A stretch of DNA of 35,611 bases from Spirochaetaceae bacterium (GTDB taxonomy: Bacteria; Spirochaetota; Spirochaetia; SZUA-6; Bin103). The stretch spans positions 1-35,611 of the forward strand of contig JAPPKD010000343.1 of the NCBI GenBank assembly GCA_028820215.1, in the 5' to 3' direction. The position numbers and the translations under genes are program-made. The notes under the pieces were generated by a model. That model saw only the letters and a list, made by a program, of their open reading frames with translations, made no database searches and was not told where the DNA came from. Shown here piece by piece: positions 25,425-35,178 of the stretch (position 1 is the first letter of the stretch; each line of letters opens with the position of its first letter).

Positions 25425-27032
25425 TCAGCTTCCGCTGTCGACGGTTCCCCGGTGCAGTTCGACGGCGAAGAGCCGTGTCCCCGTGAGGCGCAAGCGCAGC
25501 CGGAATCCGCCCTCCGGAAGCCGCTGCCGGCCCTTCCAGGCGATCGGCTGCGCGAACCCGGATGCGCGGATCGGGACGCTGTCGGCAAGCGTGTATCCGG
25601 GCAGCTCGCGAAGCCCGTCCGCATCCAGCAGGGCCGCCTGCAGGTAGCCGCCCGGCTCGATCACGGCGTTGGCCGCGAGCCAGGTCTCAGGCCCCGCGCC
25701 GATCACGGCCGTCACCACCTGTCCAAACGCGGCGTCCGCCACGGTGACCAGGCTGCCGAAACGCTCCCGCGGCATCCGCGCGACGCCCAGGTTGCTGCGC
25801 CCCTCCATGCGGTCGCCGGTGGGCGTGAACGCGGTGTAGTAGATGAAGGTCTCATCGCCGGCGTTGACCATCGGCCCCTGGATCATGATCAGGTGGTCGT
25901 TGGAGGTGTTGCCGCGGAAGTCGCGGTCCCAGCCCATCTCCTGGTCGCGCGGCACGAAGGTGAAGCCGGGCGCCGGCTCCTGGAAGTGCACGCCGTCCTC
26001 GCTGTAGGCGAACCCCAGGTCGACGGAGACCTGCCCGGCGAGGTAGTCGGGATGTTCCGGCGGCGCGTCCGTGATCGGGTGGTGCCACTGGCCGGTCACC
26101 GCCAGGCATACGTTCGGGTACGGAGTGACGTAGGCGCCCAGGTGGTTCTCCTCCCGATCCCAGCCGGTCCGGAAGGGCGAGGACGACTGCATGGGCTTGA
26201 AGAAGCCCACGCACATCTCCAGCGGCCAGGAGTCCACCGTCGGTGACCGCCACACGGCCAGCACCTTGGCGCCGACCATCCAGATCGCGGGGTGGCGCTG
26301 CAGCGGGGCGTACGCCATGGGCGGCCCGATGTGGCCGGCCACGTGGTAGTTGCCGCGGTAGCGGTACAGGCAGGAGCACTCGAAGTGCTGGCCGATCGCG
26401 CCCGGCTCGTCCCGCAGCATCGTCCAGCGGAAGCCGTCCGGGCTGGCGGCGAACAGGGTGATGGACGGCCGTTCGAGGGCCGAGCCCGCCCGGTGGCGCC
26501 ACGCCATGTACTCGTTGACCATGAGATAACGGCGCTCCGCGGGGGCGTCCGGCTGATACAGGATGTCCATGTTGCCGGAGCCCGGCGGCAGGTCGACGAC
26601 GTTGTTGCGGCGGGAGCCACCGTACTCCACCAGCCCCAGCTCGGGCCTGGTCCACGTCAGCCCGTCGTCGCTCTCCGCGTAGCAGATCCGTCCCGTGTCG
26701 TAGGAGTGCACGACCTGCGGGTCGACGTCCGCGTAGCCACCTTCCGCACGGCCGCGTCCGCCGCCGCCGTCGTCGCGGGCGATGTACCACATGCGGAACC
26801 GCTCGCCGTCGTGCACGACCGGGCAGCACTGCATCCGCCGGGAGTCGACCGCGCCGGCCAGCCCCCGCTCCAGGATCGGGTTGCCGGCGTGCTTCTCCGG
26901 CCGGTGCATCTGCAGCCGCACGCGGTAGCGCCACGGCATCGCGTGATCGTCGAAGGCGAACAGCACCGCCCGGTCCCCGGCACCGAGGCGCGCCCGGTCG
27001 GCCACTTGCTCCTGGCTTGACAATGCCTTCAC
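25425..27032 (-). CDS. five-bladed beta-propeller glycosidase-like protein, second paralogue
   Basis: A 535-aa relative of the gene at 22107-23561. It shows 'HAGNPILERG', 'RFRMWYIARDDGG', 'ICYAESDDGLTWTRPELGLVEY', 'RYLMVNEYMAW', 'FAYSEDGVHF' and 'HLIMIQGPMVNAGDETFIYYTA', which are propeller blades with the DG-W pattern. The C-terminal ~100 residues are a beta-sandwich with 'LFAVELHRGTVD'. The start is GTG 27032, with only a weak ribosome site; an internal GTG preceded by CAGGAG is an alternative. Its last ~410 bp were duplicated almost unchanged at 17.84-18.25 kb. It converges with the family-10-like gene. No signal peptide, so it probably acts on imported sugars. Confidence 0.72.
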   Translation of the reverse strand: MKALSSQEQVADRARLGAGDRAVLFAFDDHAMPWRYRVRLQMHRPEKHAGNPILERGLAGAVDSRRMQCCPVVHDGERFRMWYIARDDGGGGRGRAEGGYADVDPQVVHSYDTGRICYAESDDGLTWTRPELGLVEYGGSRRNNVVDLPPGSGNMDILYQPDAPAERRYLMVNEYMAWRHRAGSALERPSITLFAASPDGFRWTMLRDEPGAIGQHFECSCLYRYRGNYHVAGHIGPPMAYAPLQRHPAIWMVGAKVLAVWRSPTVDSWPLEMCVGFFKPMQSSSPFRTGWDREENHLGAYVTPYPNVCLAVTGQWHHPITDAPPEHPDYLAGQVSVDLGFAYSEDGVHFQEPAPGFTFVPRDQEMGWDRDFRGNTSNDHLIMIQGPMVNAGDETFIYYTAFTPTGDRMEGRSNLGVARMPRERFGSLVTVADAAFGQVVTAVIGAGPETWLAANAVIEPGGYLQAALLDADGLRELPGYTLADSVPIRASGFAQPIAWKGRQRLPEGGFRLRLRLTGTRLFAVELHRGTVDSGS

Positions 27033-27103
27033 CGTGCTCGCTAGGATGCGCCGTCATCAGCATCGCTTCAACCGAATCGGAACGTCGACCAACCGGCACG
27101 GAA

Positions 27104-27751
27104 ATGGACGTACTCGTCGTCGACGTCGGCGGCAGCAAGGTGAAAGTGAAGGTCACGGGCGACGATCGGCGGCGCGCCGTCTCCTCCGGGCCGGAGATGA
27201 CGGCGGCGGACATGGTAGCGGCGGTCAAGACGCTCGCCCACGATCGGCACTACGACGCGGTCTCCATCGGATATCCGGGGCCGGTTTCGGACGGCACGAT
27301 CCTGCGCGATCCGAAGAACCTGGGAAGCGGCTGGGTCGGGTTCGATTTCGAGGCCGCGTTCGGCCGGCCCGTGAAGGTGATCAACGATGCGGCGATGCAG
27401 GCGCTCGGCAGCTATCGCGGCGGACGGATGTTGTTCCTGGGGCTGGGCACCGGCCTGGGATCGGCGATGGTCCTGGCCGGCACCGTGCAGCCGATGGAGC
27501 TGGCCCATCTTCCGTACAAGAAGAAGATGACCTTCGAAGACTACGTCGGCGCGCGCGGCCTGAAACGGCTGGGAAAGAAGAAATGGCGCCGGGAAGTGGC
27601 TGCCGTGGTTGCCTGTCTACGCGCCGCCCTGATCTCCGACTACGTCGTCCTGGGCGGCGGCAATGCCGCGCTCCTCAAGGAGTTGCCCGCGGATACCTTC
27701 ATCTGCCCGAACGACAATGCGTTCGTGGGCGGCTTCCGGATGTGGGACTAG
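27104..27751 (+). CDS. ROK-family protein, polyphosphate-glucokinase-like
   Basis: A 215-aa ASKHA-fold protein. The phosphate-1 motif is '[14 protein letters not shown]' (residues 5-18). '[11 protein letters not shown]', '[15 protein letters not shown]' and '[13 protein letters not shown]' give the phosphate-2 and adenosine loops. This compact form is widely annotated as a ROK or polyphosphate glucokinase-like protein; the phosphoryl donor cannot be told. The start is ATG 27104; a frame extends to 27017 but would overlap the divergent gene. It lies 13 nt before the GH63 gene, so the pair likely converts oligosaccharide to sugar phosphate. Confidence 0.8.
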   Translation: MDVLVVDVGGSKVKVKVTGDDRRRAVSSGPEMTAADMVAAVKTLAHDRHYDAVSIGYPGPVSDGTILRDPKNLGSGWVGFDFEAAFGRPVKVINDAAMQALGSYRGGRMLFLGLGTGLGSAMVLAGTVQPMELAHLPYKKKMTFEDYVGARGLKRLGKKKWRREVAAVVACLRAALISDYVVLGGGNAALLKELPADTFICPNDNAFVGGFRMWD

Positions 27752-27764
27752 CTCCGGACGGGCC

Positions 27765-30473
27765 ATGACAGCCGTGAATGGAACGGCGGAACACGCGCGC
27801 CTCGCGGCCCATCAGGCGCGCACGGCCAACTGGAAGCAGTGGGGGCCGTACCTCAGCGAACGGGCGTGGGGCACGGTGCGCGAAGACTACAGCGCTCACG
27901 GCGCGGCGTGGGACTACTTTCCGCACGATCACGCGCCCAGCCGCGCGTACCGCTGGAACGAGGACGGCCTGGGCGGCATCTGCGACCGCTCCCAGTACCT
28001 GTGCTTCGCCGTCGCGCTCTGGAACGGGCGCGACCCGATCCTCAAGGAACGGCTGTTCGGCCTGACCGGCGTCGAAGGCAACCACGGCGAGGACGTCAAG
28101 GAGTGCTACTTCTACCTGGACAGCACACCCACGCACAGCTACATGAAGATGCTCTACAAGTACCCGCAGGCCCCGTTCCCCTACCGGGAGCTGGTGACGG
28201 AGTCGCAACGCCGCGGCTACCACGATCCCGAGTACGAGCTGCTCGACACCGGCGTCTTCGCGGAGAGCCGCTACTTCGACGTGTGCGTGGAGTACGCCAA
28301 GGCGGATCAGGAGGACATCCTGATCCGCGTCACGGTGCTGAACCGCGGCCCCGAGGAGGCGGAGTGCTGGACGCTGCCCACCCTGTGGTTCCGCAACACG
28401 TGGAGCTGGGGATACGAGGCCGGCCCCATGAACGACGTCGCGGCCAAGCCGGTGCTCCGCCGGCTCGAGGAGCCGGGCGGGACCGGCGGCGCCGCCGCGG
28501 TGCGGGTCGATCACCCGGCCGCCGGGCGGTACGTGCTGTATGCCGCCGCGGCGCCGGAGCTGCTGTTCACGGAGAACGAGACCAACGCCGTGCGCGTGTT
28601 CGGGGCACCCAACCCCAGTCCGTACGTGAAAGACGCCTTCCACCGCTTTCTGGTCGATGGGGACTCCGACGCCGTGAATCCCTACGGCTTGGGAACCAAG
28701 GTGGCGGCGCTCTATCGGCAGAGCATCCCGCCCGGCGGATCGTCGACCTGCTGCCTGCGCCTCTCCCGCGCGGCGCAGGACGACCCGTTCGAGCGCTTCG
28801 GTGAGACATTCGAACAGCGCCGTGCCGAAGCCGACGAGTTCTACGCCGCCATGCACTGCCCGGGCCTCAGCGCCGATGAACGGAACGTGCAGCGTCAGGC
28901 GCTCGCCGGCATGCTCTGGTCGAAGCAGCTCTACTACTACGACGTCGAGCAGTGGCTCGGAGGAGACCCCGCCGCCGACCCGCCGCCGGCCGACCGCCGG
29001 CGGGGCCGGAACGGGGACTGGGGTCATCTGACCAACTTCGACGTCATCTCGATGCCGGACAAGTGGGAGTACCCGTGGTACGCCACCTGGGACCTGGCGT
29101 TCCACTGCATCCCGCTGGCCCTGGTCGACGCCGACTTCGCCAAGCGGCAGTTGGAGCTGATGACCCGCGAGTGGTACATGCACCCCAACGGCCAGCTCCC
29201 GGCCTACGAGTGGGCGTTCGATGACGTCAACCCGCCGGTGCACGCGTGGGCCGCGTGGCGCGTCTACAAGATCGACGGCCACGCCACGGGCAGTCCCGAC
29301 CACGCGTTCCTGGAAGGGGTGTTCCACAAGCTGCTGCTGAACTTCACGTGGTGGGTCAACCGCAAGGACGAAGACGGCAACAACGTGTTCCAGGGCGGAT
29401 TCCTGGGGATGGACAACATCAGCGTGTTCGACCGCAGCGCGGTGCTGCCCACCGGTGGCCACATCGACCAGTCGGACGGCACCGCCTGGATGGGCGCCTA
29501 TTGTCTGACGCTGCTGAAGATCTCCCTGGAGCTGGCGCGGCGGAACCGCGTCTACGAGCACACCGCAACCAAGCTGTTCGAGCACTTCCTGCGCATCTCC
29601 CATGCCATGACCGAGGGCGGCCATCACGGTCACAGCCTGTGGGACCACGCCGACGGGTTCTTCTACGACACCCTGCACCTGCCCGACGGCCGCACCCAGA
29701 CCCTCAAAGTGCGCTCGCTGGTGGGCCTGCTGCCGCTGTTCGCGGTCGAAACGATCGAGCCCGACATGATCGACGACCTGGAGGTCTTCGACCGCCGCCT
29801 GCACTGGTTCGTGCACAACCGCCCGCACCTGGCCGGCAACATGGCCAGCGTGGACGTGCCCGGCGTGGGCCGGCGGCGGCTGCTGTCGATCCTGACCCGC
29901 GAGCGCCTGCTGCGGGTGCTGAAGGTCATGCTCAACGAACAGGAGTTCCTCTCCGAGTACGGCATCCGCTCGGTCTCGAAGTTCCACCAGGCGCACCCGT
30001 ACACGTTCCACCTGGACGGGCACGCGCACACCGTGGAGTACCAGCCGGCGGAGTCCACCAGCGGCCTGTTCGGCGGCAACTCCAACTGGCGCGGCCCGAT
30101 CTGGTTCCCGATCAACTACCTGATCATCGAGTCCCTGCAGAAGTTCCACCACTACTACGGGGATGACCTGAAGGTGGAGTGCCCGACCGGCTCGGGGCGC
30201 TGGATGAACCTGGAGGAGGTCGCCACCGACCTGTCATGCCGCCTGATCCGCCTGTTCCTGGCCGACGGCGAGGGCAGGCGCCCGCTCAACGGCGCCCGCA
30301 GTCCGTTCCAGCGCGATCCGCACTGGCGCGATCTGCTGCTGTTCCCGGAGTACTTTCACGGCGACGACGGATCCGGCCTGGGAGCCGGCCACCAGACCGG
30401 GTGGACCGGTCTGGTCGCCAAGCTGATCCAGCAATCGGGCGCGACGCTGGCCGATCCCGAGCAGTGCGAGTAA
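27765..30473 (+). CDS. GH63 / MGH1-type glucosidase
   Basis: A 902-aa cytoplasmic glycoside hydrolase. The N-terminal half (to about residue 370) is a beta-sandwich domain with '[21 protein letters not shown]'-type sequence. The C-terminal half is an (alpha/alpha)6 barrel with '[20 protein letters not shown]' near residues 430-455 and '[14 protein letters not shown]' near 563-576, which are signature regions of GH63/MGH1 enzymes. '[12 protein letters not shown]' near residue 770 is another. Family members release glucose from alpha-glucosides such as mannosylglycerate precursors or oligosaccharides. The start is ATG 27765, 13 nt after the ROK gene. The frame is intact throughout; its antisense strand carries a long shadow frame only because of GC-rich third positions. 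Confidence 0.87.
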   Translation: MTAVNGTAEHARLAAHQARTANWKQWGPYLSERAWGTVREDYSAHGAAWDYFPHDHAPSRAYRWNEDGLGGICDRSQYLCFAVALWNGRDPILKERLFGLTGVEGNHGEDVKECYFYLDSTPTHSYMKMLYKYPQAPFPYRELVTESQRRGYHDPEYELLDTGVFAESRYFDVCVEYAKADQEDILIRVTVLNRGPEEAECWTLPTLWFRNTWSWGYEAGPMNDVAAKPVLRRLEEPGGTGGAAAVRVDHPAAGRYVLYAAAAPELLFTENETNAVRVFGAPNPSPYVKDAFHRFLVDGDSDAVNPYGLGTKVAALYRQSIPPGGSSTCCLRLSRAAQDDPFERFGETFEQRRAEADEFYAAMHCPGLSADERNVQRQALAGMLWSKQLYYYDVEQWLGGDPAADPPPADRRRGRNGDWGHLTNFDVISMPDKWEYPWYATWDLAFHCIPLALVDADFAKRQLELMTREWYMHPNGQLPAYEWAFDDVNPPVHAWAAWRVYKIDGHATGSPDHAFLEGVFHKLLLNFTWWVNRKDEDGNNVFQGGFLGMDNISVFDRSAVLPTGGHIDQSDGTAWMGAYCLTLLKISLELARRNRVYEHTATKLFEHFLRISHAMTEGGHHGHSLWDHADGFFYDTLHLPDGRTQTLKVRSLVGLLPLFAVETIEPDMIDDLEVFDRRLHWFVHNRPHLAGNMASVDVPGVGRRRLLSILTRERLLRVLKVMLNEQEFLSEYGIRSVSKFHQAHPYTFHLDGHAHTVEYQPAESTSGLFGGNSNWRGPIWFPINYLIIESLQKFHHYYGDDLKVECPTGSGRWMNLEEVATDLSCRLIRLFLADGEGRRPLNGARSPFQRDPHWRDLLLFPEYFHGDDGSGLGAGHQTGWTGLVAKLIQQSGATLADPEQCE

Positions 30474-30525
30474 GCGAAGCGAACCTCGCTCGAAGAGTGA
30501 TCGTGTCGAAGCGGGCCTGATACGC

Positions 30526-30770
30526 TTGGGATTCGGCTTCCCGGCGCCGATCATCCTGGCGATCCTGCTGAACGAGGTCCGCAGCGCCACGTTGAAGAAG
30601 TCGGTGCAGACGATCTCCTACCTGCCGCACTTCATGTCGTGGGTGGTGCTGGCCTCGATCGTCATCGAGGGGACGAGTACGTCGCCCGCTGGAAGGCGAA
30701 CGGCGGCGACGAGATCATCGCAATCGCCGACCAGTGGCCGATCGTCGAGGAGTATCTGCAGGGGCGCATG
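30526..30770 (+). pseudogene. scar: LplB-type permease fragment joined to a binding-protein tail
   Basis: From 30526 the frame reads 'GFGFPAPIILAILLNEVRS' and 'YLPHFMSW', matching residues around 100-140 of the LplB-like permease at 8272-9231 (with substitutions). After about 30668 it shifts to a frame with 'DEYVARWKANGGDEIIAIA', typical of the C-terminal end of a sugar-binding protein. Neither gene has its other parts here. The whole stretch from 30474 to 30922 holds this scar and two inverted repeats (30795-30810, 30815-30861), and no intact gene. Confidence 0.75.
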
Positions 30771-30794
30771 ACCTACCGACCGCACCCGATGACA

Positions 30795-30861
30795 GGGCAC
30801 AGCAGTGCCCCGCTCGGAGTCTGTCGGGATTGCCGCGCCAGCGGGAATCCGGCAGACTCCG
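30795..30861. repeat. two adjacent inverted repeats upstream of the second PhyH gene
   Basis: The first is GGGCAC-AGCA-GTGCCC (30795-30810). The second is CGGAGTCTG (30815-30823) paired with CAGACTCCG (30853-30861); its inside also pairs GGATT with AATCC, giving an imperfect 47-bp hairpin. No T-run follows on either strand, so they are poor terminators. They could be a REP-like element or an mRNA leader structure of the gene at 30923. Confidence 0.6.
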
Positions 30862-30922
30862 TAGCGGAATCGGTGGGGATGGGCCAGGCGCGGAGCCGAC
30901 GGCGACGGTCTTGGGGCGGGCG

Positions 30923-31849
30923 ATGACCCAACACCAGAAGAGCGACTTCGACGAGAACGGGTTCATCGTGATCGAGGATTTCCTCGACCCGGACGAGCTG
31001 GAGCGGCTCCTGGCCGCGGTGGATGAGGTCGCCGCGAAGGTACGGCGCGCCAAGGGCCTGGGGCCAAGCGACCCGTTCGCCGTCCGCAACGCGCTCGCCC
31101 ATCACGACGCGTTCCTGGACCTGATCGACCACCCCGGGATGTTGCCACTGGTCGTCGACGCCATCGGCTGGAACATCCAGATCCGCACGAGCCACCTGGA
31201 CTACCGTCCGCCGTATCCGCGGGACCTGCAGGCCGGCGCGCTGGGAAGCGGCGCCGGCGCGGACCACGAGGCCGGCTACCGGAACGTGGTCTGGCACCCC
31301 GACTTGGCAGGCGACCACCTCTTCGAAGCGCCGTCGCTCGACGGGCGGCTGCCGTTCATGGAGGTCAAGGTGTTCTACGTGCTCTCCGACCTCACCGAGT
31401 CCAACGCCGGCAACCTGTGGCTGCTCCCCGGCAGCCACAGGCGCCGCCCGCAGGAGTTGCGCGACCTGAACTACCAGGTGGACCCCGAAGAGGCCGTGGA
31501 GCTCCGGCTGCCGCCGGGCGCCGCCGTGCTGTGGCGCACCGCCACCTGGCACTGCGTGGGACCGAACCTGTCCGACAAGACGCGGAAGGTCATGCACATC
31601 GGCTACCACTACCGGTGGCTCCGTCCCACCGACTACGTGCGCCAGGATCCCGAACTGGTCGCCCGCAGCTCGCCGATCCGTCGCCAGCTCCTGGGCGAGC
31701 TGGCCACCGGCAGCGATCCCCTGGGCGACGATCCCGAGTTCCACCCCGCGTCCGTCTATTGGACCCCGGCAGGTGCGGACTGGGACGACGTCCCGCTGAA
31801 GGCGTGGGCCGAAGATCCCACACGAGGAGGTGCCGCGGCGAAACCATGA
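30923..31849 (+). CDS. phytanoyl-CoA dioxygenase (PhyH) family protein, second copy
   Basis: A 308-aa Fe(II)/2-oxoglutarate oxygenase. The N-terminal 'FDENGFIVIEDFLDPDELE' is the usual PhyH opening. Metal ligands are His125 and Asp127 ('VVWHPD') and His210 ('TATWHCVGPN'); Arg221 in 'KTRKVMH' would bind 2-oxoglutarate. The start is ATG 30923; the frame extends upstream but only through the hairpin region. It differs clearly from the PhyH gene at 10993, so the two probably have different substrates. Its stop lies 100 nt before the ABC binding-protein gene, so it may belong to that unit. Confidence 0.83.
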   Translation: MTQHQKSDFDENGFIVIEDFLDPDELERLLAAVDEVAAKVRRAKGLGPSDPFAVRNALAHHDAFLDLIDHPGMLPLVVDAIGWNIQIRTSHLDYRPPYPRDLQAGALGSGAGADHEAGYRNVVWHPDLAGDHLFEAPSLDGRLPFMEVKVFYVLSDLTESNAGNLWLLPGSHRRRPQELRDLNYQVDPEEAVELRLPPGAAVLWRTATWHCVGPNLSDKTRKVMHIGYHYRWLRPTDYVRQDPELVARSSPIRRQLLGELATGSDPLGDDPEFHPASVYWTPAGADWDDVPLKAWAEDPTRGGAAAKP

Positions 31850-31949
31850 TCTCGTCCCGGTTGACCGCACGGCATCGCGGTGGCACCCGGGAATCGCAAT
31901 CGGCTGAACACTTCAGCATCGTCCACCACGACGACAAGGAGACTGTTAC

Positions 31950-33269
31950 GTGAAAAAGACACTGATCATCGCGCTGATGCTCGGGTTACTGGTAACCGTC
32001 CACTCGTTCGCCAGCGGCGACGAGGAAGGCGGGGAGCAGGGCAGGCGCACCCTGAAGGTCATGATGTACCCGGACCAGATCCCCAGCATCAAGGCCTACG
32101 ACGGCATCACCGACGGCGAATTCGGCAAGAAGTTCAACGTCGACGTCGAGTACGTCGCCACCACCGGCAGCCTGACCGAGCACATCGCCCGGTTCAACCA
32201 GCTCCTGGCATCACGGGATACCGAACACGGCGTCCTGGTGTCGTTCGAGCCGCTCGTGCCGCTGTTCGCGGAGACGGGATTGCTGCTGCCGCTCGACGGC
32301 CTGTTCCCCAAGGAGCTGACCGACGACCTGATCCAATGGGAGTTCTACACGCTGGACGGCAAGCACTACGGGTGGAACTGGGTCAGCGACACCAACGTCA
32401 TGTACCTGCGCCTCGACATGATGCGCGAGGCGGGCCTGGACCCCGACGAGGTCCTGCCCATCACCACGCTCGACGAGCTGTGGGACCTTGCCGAAGCGCT
32501 GACCCAGAGGGACGAGGCCGGCAACACCACGGTAGCGGGTTTCTGCTTCCAGTCCGGCGCCCTGGACCACTACTACCAGTTCTTCAGCGCCTTCGGTGCG
32601 GGCAAGCTGTACAACGATGACGGCACCCCCAACATAGCCACTCCCGAGGCAGCCGCCGGCCTCAAGTTCATGACCGACATGTTCAAGGCCGGCATCATGG
32701 CCCAGGACGCACCGAACACGACGGTGCACACCTTCTTCCTCGACGGGCAGGCGGCGAGCTGCTGGAGCTGGCCCTACTTCCCGCACTTCGGCAAGGAGCA
32801 GTTCGGCAAGCCGAACCTGGGCTACAACGTGATGCCCAACAACGGCGGCGGCGTCGCCATGACCGGCCACGCGTACTTCATCAATGCGTTCGCCTCCCAG
32901 GAGACGCAGGACCTGTCGGTCGAGTGGATCAAGTGGTTCCAGAGCCCGGAGGCTCACCGGTACTACTCCACGATCTTCGCCATCGGCCCGCCCTACCTGT
33001 CCATGCTGCTCGACGACGAGCTGCGGGCACAGCACCCCGAGTGGCAGGTCATCCTCGACATGATGAAGACCCGTGAGATCACGTCCCGGCCGGGCGAGGA
33101 AATGGCCGGCGCGCTGACGCAGGCATTCATCGATGTCGTCCAGGGAGGCAAGGACCCCCTCGAAGCGCTCCAGGACGCCGAGGCGACCGTGCCTCCCGAC
33201 CTGAACACGGTCAACTTCGGAGGCTTCAACATCGGGACGTACTGGAAAGACCGACTGGCCGAGCAATAG
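31950..33269 (+). CDS. ABC transporter sugar-binding protein (family 1)
   Basis: A 439-aa extracellular solute-binding protein. The signal peptide is residues 1-22 ('LIIALMLGLLVTVHSFASG'), followed by an acidic Gly-rich spacer ('DEEGGEQG'); no Cys lipobox is seen. The mature part has the family pattern 'LLPLDGLFP', 'DTNVMYLRLDMMREAGLDPD', 'TLDELWDLAEAL' and 'GGVAMTGHAYFINAFA'. The start is GTG 31950 with AAGGAG upstream at 31936-31941. It is the first of three transporter genes. A hairpin follows it at 33287-33325. The ligand is a sugar or glycerol-phosphate-like compound. Confidence 0.88.
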   Translation: MKKTLIIALMLGLLVTVHSFASGDEEGGEQGRRTLKVMMYPDQIPSIKAYDGITDGEFGKKFNVDVEYVATTGSLTEHIARFNQLLASRDTEHGVLVSFEPLVPLFAETGLLLPLDGLFPKELTDDLIQWEFYTLDGKHYGWNWVSDTNVMYLRLDMMREAGLDPDEVLPITTLDELWDLAEALTQRDEAGNTTVAGFCFQSGALDHYYQFFSAFGAGKLYNDDGTPNIATPEAAAGLKFMTDMFKAGIMAQDAPNTTVHTFFLDGQAASCWSWPYFPHFGKEQFGKPNLGYNVMPNNGGGVAMTGHAYFINAFASQETQDLSVEWIKWFQSPEAHRYYSTIFAIGPPYLSMLLDDELRAQHPEWQVILDMMKTREITSRPGEEMAGALTQAFIDVVQGGKDPLEALQDAEATVPPDLNTVNFGGFNIGTYWKDRLAEQ

Positions 33270-33286
33270 AGGCTTCGCGGCCATCT

Positions 33287-33325
33287 CCGATCGGGCTCAA
33301 GCCTGCACGGGCTGAGCCCGATCGG
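33287..33325 (+). terminator. hairpin after the binding-protein gene (attenuator-like)
   Basis: There is a perfect 13-bp inverted repeat, CCGATCGGGCTCA (33287-33299) and its complement (33313-33325), with a 13-nt loop. No T-run follows, so it may be an mRNA-stabilising or partial stop structure rather than a full terminator. It occupies the same place as the hairpin at 9257-9291 in the other transporter operon. Confidence 0.65.
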
Positions 33326-33339
33326 ACTGCGGGGGATAC

Positions 33340-34236
33340 ATGAGGTTGCCACTTTCGACGAGGACGAAGTTCGTCGGGTTGCTGTTCGTGCTGCCCAGCC
33401 TTCTGTTCCTGTTCGCCTTCTTCGTCTACCCGATCCTCAGATCGGTCTACATCTCGTTCTTCGACTACAGCGTGGGACGAGACCTCATCCCCGCCGGCTG
33501 GTCCAACTACGGGGCCATCCTCACCGATCCGGGGTTCTGGCACTCCGGCTACATCACCCTTCGCTATGCCGTCTCGGCACTGGTCCTGGAGCTGCTCGGC
33601 GGCCTCATCTTCGCCTTGACGTACAGCCGCCTGAAGGCCACCCGGTATCTGCGCGGCATCCTGATCATCCCGCTGGTCATCCCGATCCCGATCTTCGCGG
33701 CCATCTGGCAGTACATCTACAATCCCCAGTACGGGCTGCTCAACGGGTTCCTGCAGAGCCTGGGCTTCACCGGCCAGCCGATCTATCTGACCGACCCGGA
33801 CCGTTCCCTGATCTCGATCGTGGTCGCCCAGACAACCTGGGTCGTCTTCGTGGTGATGTTCCTCCTGATCGCCGGGATGCAGAGCATACGCAACGAGTAT
33901 TACGAGGCGGCCCGCATCGACGGAGCGGGTTCCACGCAGCAGTTCTTCAAGATCACGCTGCCGCTGCTGAAGCCTACCCTCACCTTCATCGTCATATTCC
34001 GGATGATGGACCTGATGCAGGCGTTCACCACCATTTACCTCATGATGTCGACCGCTACCGGAACCGCCGTCACGCGGGATACCAGGGTGTGGTCGATCAT
34101 GATCTACCGGGAGGCGTTCATGAGGTTTCAGCTCGGTTCGGCAGCCTCCATGTCCCTGATCGTGTTCATGTTCATCCTGGTCTTGATCGTCCTGTACCTC
34201 TGGGCATCGAAGACCTACGAATCGTCGCTCGAATGA
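33340..34236 (+). CDS. carbohydrate ABC transporter permease (MalF/UgpA-like)
   Basis: A 298-aa membrane protein. The first helix is 'FVGLLFVLPSLLFLFAFFVY' (about residues 10-30), and five more hydrophobic segments follow. The EAA loop is 'EAARIDGAGSTQQFFKITLPLL', as in MalF/UgpA permeases, which pairs it with an ATPase not found here. The start is ATG 33340, 70 nt after the binding-protein stop and just after the hairpin. It ends with TGA at 34234-34236, close to the next gene. Confidence 0.88.
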   Translation: MRLPLSTRTKFVGLLFVLPSLLFLFAFFVYPILRSVYISFFDYSVGRDLIPAGWSNYGAILTDPGFWHSGYITLRYAVSALVLELLGGLIFALTYSRLKATRYLRGILIIPLVIPIPIFAAIWQYIYNPQYGLLNGFLQSLGFTGQPIYLTDPDRSLISIVVAQTTWVVFVVMFLLIAGMQSIRNEYYEAARIDGAGSTQQFFKITLPLLKPTLTFIVIFRMMDLMQAFTTIYLMMSTATGTAVTRDTRVWSIMIYREAFMRFQLGSAASMSLIVFMFILVLIVLYLWASKTYESSLE

Positions 34237-34265
34237 CTCTGGCCAATCGCGGAGGAGCACGCACC

Positions 34266-35162
34266 GTGAATACCATCGAACCCAAGAAATACCTGGTCAT
34301 CAGCCTGAAGACGGTGATCATCGGGGCGAGTCTGTTCCTGGCGCTCTTTCCGATCGTCTGGATGGTGTTCCTGTCGTTTCTTCCGGACCTCAAGACGCCG
34401 AAGTTCCCGCCTCCCGTGGGAGCGAGCGACTTCTCGGTGCGAAATTATGTGGGCCTGCTGTTCCTGGGGAGAGACGTGGGCGCCCTCGAAGGGCTGGGAT
34501 CAATCTCCCAGTACCCGGTGCTCAGGATCATCTTCAATAGCGGGCTCGTGGCGCTCAGCTCCACCGCGCTCACCATCGTCCTCGGCCTCAACGCCGCCTA
34601 CGCGTTTCACCGGTTCGACTTCTGGGGAAAGAGAGTGCTCTACACGTCGATCATCATCGGCAGGATGTTCCCGCTTATCTCCCTGATCGTCCCGTTCTAC
34701 CTGCTGTTCGCGCAGCTCAGGATGATCAACAAGATCCCGAGCCTGATCATCGTGCACACGATCATCTTCCTGCCGCTGTTCATCTGGTTCTGCCGGGGAT
34801 ACATGCAGTCCATCCCGACCGCGATGATCGATTCCGGCAAGGTGGACGGGGCGGGCGAAGTCCGTATCCTGTGGCAACTGGTGGCGCCGGTCGTGCTTCC
34901 CGCGATCTTCGGCATGGGGATCCTGATCTTCATCTTCTCCTGGGGAGAGTACTTCTTCGCGTCGGCGCTGCTGTGGGACAACGACTCGATCACGTTCCCG
35001 CTGCTCCTGCAACTGGCTCTGACCAGCTTCACGGGCAGCACCTTCTTCTGGTCGGCGATCATGGCCCTGGGCGTGGTGGGCGCCATCGTGCCGCTCGTGA
35101 TCGGCATCGTCTTCCAGAAACAGATCATCTCCGGCCTCACCGCCGGAGTCGGCAAGTTCTGA
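34266..35162 (+). CDS. carbohydrate ABC transporter permease (MalG/UgpE-like)
   Basis: A 298-aa permease and the partner of the preceding one. The first helix is 'IIGASLFLALFPIVWMVFLS'. The EAA loop is 'DSGKVDGAGEVRILWQLVAP'. The last helices end with 'QKQIISGLTAGVGKF', the typical C-terminus of MalG-type subunits. I choose the GTG at 34266 because GGAGGAG lies 9 nt upstream; an ATG at 34233 in the same frame overlaps the preceding stop and is the alternative. It converges on the truncated nuclease gene with 16 nt between stops. Confidence 0.87.
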   Translation: MNTIEPKKYLVISLKTVIIGASLFLALFPIVWMVFLSFLPDLKTPKFPPPVGASDFSVRNYVGLLFLGRDVGALEGLGSISQYPVLRIIFNSGLVALSSTALTIVLGLNAAYAFHRFDFWGKRVLYTSIIIGRMFPLISLIVPFYLLFAQLRMINKIPSLIIVHTIIFLPLFIWFCRGYMQSIPTAMIDSGKVDGAGEVRILWQLVAPVVLPAIFGMGILIFIFSWGEYFFASALLWDNDSITFPLLLQLALTSFTGSTFFWSAIMALGVVGAIVPLVIGIVFQKQIISGLTAGVGKF

Positions 35163-35178
35163 GCCGGGAGGAAGCGGG

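Noticed and set aside
27699..30152. 817-codon open frame on the minus strand, antisense to the GH63 gene
   Set aside because: It is rich in Val/Arg/Gln/His without motifs, a typical shadow of a GC-rich coding strand; the plus-strand gene has clear family motifs.
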